From Paenibacillus monticola (GTDB lineage Bacteria > Bacillota > Bacilli > Paenibacillales > Paenibacillaceae): 64,000 bases of DNA. The position numbers and the translations under genes are program-made. Below, piece after piece: positions 59,687 to 64,000 of the stretch. Below the pieces are notes generated by a model. It had not been told where the DNA came from and made no database searches. It saw only the letters and a list, made by a program, of their open reading frames with translations. The stretch is from positions 1 through 64,000 of the forward strand of contig NZ_WJXB01000014.1 in assembly GCF_009664975.1 (NCBI RefSeq). The letters are read 5' to 3'. Position 1 is the stretch's first letter, and each line of letters begins with the position of its first letter.

Positions 59687-62425
59687 TTGGATATTCATTC
59701 CTTTTATTTGCCCCGAAATCGTCTTTATGAACATCTGGATAAGCATCGGCAGGTGAAGCTGATGACGGTCGTCAGTGAACCTGGTTATGGCAAAACAACC
59801 TTGATCTCCAGTTACATTTTGGAGCGGAGTTTACCTGCCATTTGGGTTCAGTTGCGTGAAAGCGACCGTTTTGCCCATACTTTTATCACACATTTGCAGG
59901 CGGCCCTCTGTAAACATATGAATCTTCCAGAGTCCAAACCGGTTCTACCGGAAACGAATCAAGAGGAATTGTCAGGAATTATTGTCAGGTTAAATAATTG
60001 GTCGGGTAGGCTACACATAGTGTTTGATGATGTACAAGTTATCCAGCCTATTAAAGATATTCTCGATATTATAGAAAGTTTGCTGCGTGAAACCTCTCCG
60101 AACATAACCTTCATATTCATCGGGCAGAGTCTTCTATCTTTGCCTTATGCAGCTTATAAAGTACGCCGTAATTATGCGGCAATTACGAATCTGGAGCTTG
60201 CCTTTACGCAGAGTGAAATCGCTGATTTCTTTCTGGGTATGAACGCTGCCCCGTTAGAGGACTACGAAGTCGAGCTTATTTACCATAAGACAGAAGGCTG
60301 GCCGGCTAGCCTGGAGCTTATTCGCGATGCGATTCAAGAGAGAGATAAAGAGGACCGTGTACGTATGTGGAGTCGATTTCCGGTGATTCCGCATCTTTAT
60401 GATTATCTGGCGAGTGAAGTATTGGATCTGCAGCAGCCGGAAATCAAGCGATTTCTGCTGAAGACAAGTATCTTGAGAGAGCTGGATAACGTAGTTATTG
60501 AGCAGTATTTGAAATCCTTCAAGCAGGACGTTCCAGAATATCTGACCAAACGTTTCATGTTTATCTATAAGAACAAGGAAGGTCTATTTAGATACCATAA
60601 ATTATTCCGTTCTTTTCTATTCGAACAGTATCGCAAAGAAACCAGCCGCAGCGAGAGAGATCAGGATCATCGTAAACTTAGTGTGATTTATGAGCAGAAC
60701 TTTCAGTTTTTTCATGCCTTTGCCCATGCGATCTTAGGCCGAGATTTTGTGAATGCTGGACGATTGATGAAAAGTCTGGAAATTCGCTACCAGCCACAGC
60801 AGTTTATTGTCTTAATTGAAAATTGGCTGGAGGAATTTTTTGCCTACCAATCGATTGCTTCTTCCATCTTTCTGTATCGCTGTATCCCACTTTCTATCCT
60901 GCAAAATCTGGTTCAGCCATTGGAGCAAAGTTTGGCCAATCTGGAGAGCAAGCAGCAATATATATGGGTAGCGATGGTGCAGCAGCAATTAGCAGGCATC
61001 TATATGCTGCTTGGTGATTTGGAACGAGCCCAGCAATTGTTCGAGGCAGCGCTACTTATCTTTGAGCAGGTGCAAGACCGGCATATGATCATGTTGAACT
61101 TAAATATTCTAGCGGATGTTCTACTGAATATGAACCGGATTGCGGAGGCCAAAGCTTGTGCTCAGCGCTGCTTATTTCTGGCAGAGTCGGCAGGTACGGA
61201 GCATTTCCACCTCTACGCCTTGAGTGGGATGGCCGATGTTCTGATCGAGGAAGGTGCTTCGCAGGCTGTCGAATATCTGGATAAAGCTTTCGAAGGCGGG
61301 TCACGCAATGATGATACGCTGAATTTGTTTCTTTATTGTGGTAAGAGTAAATTTTATAGTCTGAATAATGAATCCGCGGCAGCGATTCATTGGGCGCAAA
61401 AAGCGGTGGCAATAGCTGAAGAGTTTGGTTTTGTCTATGATATCGGCTTTGCCAACCTGCATTTGGCAAGGGCTTATATGCGGGGCGGACAGTGGGAGAC
61501 TGCAGCTCATAGTCTGGAAAAGGCTTATCTAGCTTCAAAATCCTATAAGTTTCATTTAACACAAGTTGTAGCCGCTCAGTACGAGCTGTTGCTGCATAAG
61601 CAGGCTTCGGAAGCCGCGCAGCTTAAATGGCTTGAAATGACCGAGCTGTGCCAACAGAATCATTATCCCTGGATAATGGAGCGCTACAAGCAAGAACAAC
61701 TACAGCGGAAGATTTCGATTGTTGAGCCGGATGTCTTACCCCTGCTTAGTATCGAGGCGCTCGGTCCGCTCAAGATTATATTTAATCAGCAGCCGATTCT
61801 GATCAAACGGAAAGCAAGCTTGAGGTTGCTGCTCTTTCTGCTCGTGAATCATAGCATGAGAATCCCCCAGGATCTGCTGATTGAGGAACTCTTCAAGGAT
61901 CAAGCGCTTGAGGCAGCGCAGAATCAATTATATGTAGCCTTATCTGTGTTAAGGAGTACGCTTGAACCGGGTCGCGAATCGGGGCGTAATTCCAATTATA
62001 TAGGGCATACCGAAGGTCTTTATTATCTTCATATCCCTCGGATGAATCTTGATTTCATTACCTTTTTGGAATTATGTCGTGAAAGTGAGTTAAATCAAGA
62101 TGGGATTCAGGAGCTTATTCGTGCAGAGCAGTGTTATAAAGGCGATTTACTGGAGGAATACAGGTATGAGCCTTTTATTGAAGTTGAACGTGAGCGCATT
62201 CGTCTGAAGTATTTGCAGATTCTCAACCGCTTAGCTGATTATTTCGCCGCACAGGGCGATTATTATCGAAGCATCGAGTATTATGAGTTGCTCTGCGCGA
62301 AAGATCCGTATAACCAGAAGAATTATCAGGCGTATATCGACATGTTAGAGCGGTTTAATATGCGGTCACATGCGTTAGCTGTTGCGGAGCGTATGCGGAA
62401 AGGTTCGGTGGAATGGATAGAGTAA
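59687..62425 (+). CDS. large STAND-ATPase/BTAD transcriptional regulator
   Basis: A 912-residue regulator with a MalT-like N-terminal STAND ATPase (Walker A SEPGYGKTTL, about 29-38; IVFDDVQVI Walker B-like), a TPR-like helical middle (about 400-650), then an OmpR/SARP-type winged helix (about 680-775) and a C-terminal BTAD domain (about 780-905). The DNA-binding domain therefore lies internally. TTG start with GAGGTGA upstream. It follows the permease/SCP2/aminotransferase operon by 130 nt and probably controls it. Confidence 0.85.
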   Translation: MDIHSFYLPRNRLYEHLDKHRQVKLMTVVSEPGYGKTTLISSYILERSLPAIWVQLRESDRFAHTFITHLQAALCKHMNLPESKPVLPETNQEELSGIIVRLNNWSGRLHIVFDDVQVIQPIKDILDIIESLLRETSPNITFIFIGQSLLSLPYAAYKVRRNYAAITNLELAFTQSEIADFFLGMNAAPLEDYEVELIYHKTEGWPASLELIRDAIQERDKEDRVRMWSRFPVIPHLYDYLASEVLDLQQPEIKRFLLKTSILRELDNVVIEQYLKSFKQDVPEYLTKRFMFIYKNKEGLFRYHKLFRSFLFEQYRKETSRSERDQDHRKLSVIYEQNFQFFHAFAHAILGRDFVNAGRLMKSLEIRYQPQQFIVLIENWLEEFFAYQSIASSIFLYRCIPLSILQNLVQPLEQSLANLESKQQYIWVAMVQQQLAGIYMLLGDLERAQQLFEAALLIFEQVQDRHMIMLNLNILADVLLNMNRIAEAKACAQRCLFLAESAGTEHFHLYALSGMADVLIEEGASQAVEYLDKAFEGGSRNDDTLNLFLYCGKSKFYSLNNESAAAIHWAQKAVAIAEEFGFVYDIGFANLHLARAYMRGGQWETAAHSLEKAYLASKSYKFHLTQVVAAQYELLLHKQASEAAQLKWLEMTELCQQNHYPWIMERYKQEQLQRKISIVEPDVLPLLSIEALGPLKIIFNQQPILIKRKASLRLLLFLLVNHSMRIPQDLLIEELFKDQALEAAQNQLYVALSVLRSTLEPGRESGRNSNYIGHTEGLYYLHIPRMNLDFITFLELCRESELNQDGIQELIRAEQCYKGDLLEEYRYEPFIEVERERIRLKYLQILNRLADYFAAQGDYYRSIEYYELLCAKDPYNQKNYQAYIDMLERFNMRSHALAVAERMRKGSVEWIE

Positions 62426-62440
62426 CATTTTTTATACAGA

Positions 62441-62479
62441 AAAGAGGCCATTCTCCTTTGTACAGGAGTAATGGCCTCT
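62441..62479. terminator. bidirectional terminator
   Basis: AAGAGGCCATT / AATGGCCTCTT with inner CTCCT/AGGAG pairing, between the converging regulator and chemoreceptor genes. Confidence 0.85.
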
Positions 62480-62490
62480 TGGTGTATACG

Positions 62491-64000
62491 TTATTCCACT
62501 TTGAATTTAGCTGCCGCTTCTCCAAGCTCTCTCGTCAGATGATCAATCGTTTCAACCATATCAGCCAGTTGCTGAACGGTAGCGGATTGCTCCATCATCG
62601 TAGCGGTGACTTCCTCAATTGATGCAGATACTTCTTCTCCTGAAGCCGAAAGGCTTTGTGCCGACTCCAGAACCTCATTTTTATCTTTCTCCATATGGGC
62701 GACCTCGTTTGCCATCGCTTTAATTTGATCCGTAATTTCTGTAATTTTTTCCAGAATGATTCTGAATGCAGCTTGGGTTTGACCCACAAGCTCATTCTGC
62801 TGAATGGAGATGTTGTGGATTTCCGTCACACTTTGGTTATTCTCAGCTACAAACGAAAGATTCTGTTGGATAATGAAGTTGATCTCATTCGATTGCTTCG
62901 AACTTTGCTCAGCAAGCTTCCGAATTTCAGAAGCAACAACAGCAAACCCTCTACCATATTCCCCCGCTCTCGCCGCCTCGATAGAAGCATTAAGGGCAAG
63001 CAAATTAGTTTGGTTTGCAATTTCACTGATTGCTCCTGTAATCGTGCTGATGTTGTTAGAGCTTTCATGAAGTTTGAGTGTGATTTCCGAGATTTTGTGA
63101 ACTTCCTGTTCATTCTTATCATTAATTTGAATAAGGTCCTCAACGACTTGATTGCTTGTATGGAATACCTCGACAATTTCCTCCGCTCGTTCCCTAACCA
63201 ATTGGGAATTGTCGTTCATCGCAACAAATTTCTCGCCAAATCCATAGAACTTATCTACTATTTGCTCTGTATCATTGGATTGTGATTCCATAGCCTTGGC
63301 AATTTCCATTGAGGTAACAGAAGTTTCGTTGATAGATTGAGCAGTCTGCTTAGAAGACTCCTCAAGCTCATTCGTGCTGGCATTGAGTACCGCAATAGAT
63401 TTGTTCATATTGATAATTAAATCTCTAGTTTGGGCCACCATTCCATTAAAGCTGTCGGCTAAATCTTTGAACTCACTATCATACTTCCCACTAGCTGTAA
63501 CGGTTAAATCGCCTTGAGCTAATTGTTTGAACAGCTTAGTTAAGCTCAGAATCGGATTTGTAATATAACGGGATAGCAGTAATCCAAAGCCTATCGCCAC
63601 AATAATAGCTACAAGAGTAACCATTAACATCTTCGCAAACATATCCTGAATAGGACGGTTGATATCATCGTATGAATCAATAACTGAAATTATCAGGTCG
63701 GCATTTGGAATTTTGTTGATTCGAAGATAGTCATTACCTATATCAGTTGTTTGTATTTTAATCTCCCCGAGTGCTCTATCGGCTAGGAATGCTATAATTT
63801 CCGGACTGTCTCCGAGGCTTTGTCCATTTCTGGATGGATCAGTACTGTTATATAGTATAATTCCACCACGACTCAGTATCTCAATCTTCCCTTGACCATT
63901 AATTTTGATTTCACTTAATTTATCTACAAAAAAAGCGCTATTTACTGTCATGGTAAATACTCCTAGTACCTTTCCCTCTTTATCTATGATGGGTTGAGAG
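62491..64000 (-). CDS. methyl-accepting chemotaxis protein (5' end outside the window)
   Basis: The open frame continues past ATG 63951 to the window edge (reading ...PIIDKEGKVLGVFTM), so that ATG is internal and the gene is truncated here, with at least 503 residues visible. The part seen holds the end of a dCache-type extracellular ligand domain, a membrane segment (MLMVTLVAIIVAIGFGLLLSRYI), a HAMP domain and the MCP signalling domain with the hairpin-tip motif EIANQTNLLALNASIEAARAGEYGRGFAVVASEIRKLAE. It senses an external ligand and controls CheA. Confidence 0.94.
   Translation of the reverse strand, partial: SQPIIDKEGKVLGVFTMTVNSAFFVDKLSEIKINGQGKIEILSRGGIILYNSTDPSRNGQSLGDSPEIIAFLADRALGEIKIQTTDIGNDYLRINKIPNADLIISVIDSYDDINRPIQDMFAKMLMVTLVAIIVAIGFGLLLSRYITNPILSLTKLFKQLAQGDLTVTASGKYDSEFKDLADSFNGMVAQTRDLIINMNKSIAVLNASTNELEESSKQTAQSINETSVTSMEIAKAMESQSNDTEQIVDKFYGFGEKFVAMNDNSQLVRERAEEIVEVFHTSNQVVEDLIQINDKNEQEVHKISEITLKLHESSNNISTITGAISEIANQTNLLALNASIEAARAGEYGRGFAVVASEIRKLAEQSSKQSNEINFIIQQNLSFVAENNQSVTEIHNISIQQNELVGQTQAAFRIILEKITEITDQIKAMANEVAHMEKDKNEVLESAQSLSASGEEVSASIEEVTATMMEQSATVQQLADMVETIDHLTRELGEAAAKFKVE

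Noticed and set aside
63949..63951. ATG at 63951 as the start of the chemoreceptor
   Set aside because: The frame stays open to the window edge with sensor-domain sequence, so the true start is outside the window.

Overview
The window looks like chromosome of a Paenibacillus-type, spore-forming, Gram-positive bacterium. The support is a 16-gene tRNA array in the order familiar from the Bacillus trnD cluster, a gene for small acid-soluble spore protein SspI, an SLH-anchored surface mannanase, Lia/Psp envelope-stress genes, Bacillus-type nucleoside importer genes (nupNOPQ) and strong AGGAGG-type ribosome binding sites.

Layout. 1-1865: 3' end of a 23S rRNA gene, directly followed (no 5S gene) by 16 tRNA genes and a terminator. 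1866-14634: a purine/nucleobase-catabolism region centred on a bacterial microcompartment (BMC) operon. On the plus strand a variant purine-type riboswitch precedes an allantoinase/dihydropyrimidinase-like amidohydrolase and a cysteine hydrolase. On the minus strand, converging on the same terminator, lie ubiX, ubiD, three BMC-H shell genes, a protein with an encapsulation-peptide-like N-terminus, a flavoprotein-like gene, a BMC-P vertex gene, adenine deaminase, a cyclase-family hydrolase and a DUF1989 gene. 14934-22108: nucleoside uptake (nupNOPQ), nucleoside hydrolase and an ADP-ribosylglycohydrolase-family protein, divergent from an AraC regulator. A coherent reading is nucleoside import, base release, adenine deamination and ring opening, with some step enclosed in a protein shell. 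This is the most interesting system in the window.

22497-24994: methionine ABC importer metNIQ. 25120-29628: a 1411-residue surface-anchored GH26 mannanase with a promoter and a cre-like site. 29657-34686: two-component system plus FtsX-type ABC transporter (minus strand). 34920-40151: an expanded Lia/Psp stress module with two PspA proteins. 40236-47014: ywmB-like, zwf, prfC, sspI, a KtrA/KtrC-type K+ channel regulator and a SpoU-type RNA methyltransferase. 47015-48350: an accessory-looking stretch with transposon-end-like repeats and an orphan gene. 48350-51655: Fur-controlled siderophore uptake. 51675-55202: AraC regulator and GH38 alpha-mannosidase. 55466-62425: DUF1801, then an amino acid permease / SCP2-like / class III aminotransferase operon with a large STAND/BTAD regulator. 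62491-64000: a chemoreceptor gene that runs off the right edge.

Several intergenic regions hold dispersed repeats: a hairpin unit with AGTTTTGC-NNN-GCAAAACT arms, a roughly 50-nt tandem unit, and a 221-bp imperfect inverted repeat resembling a MITE. All functional assignments come from reading sequence motifs; no database search was run.
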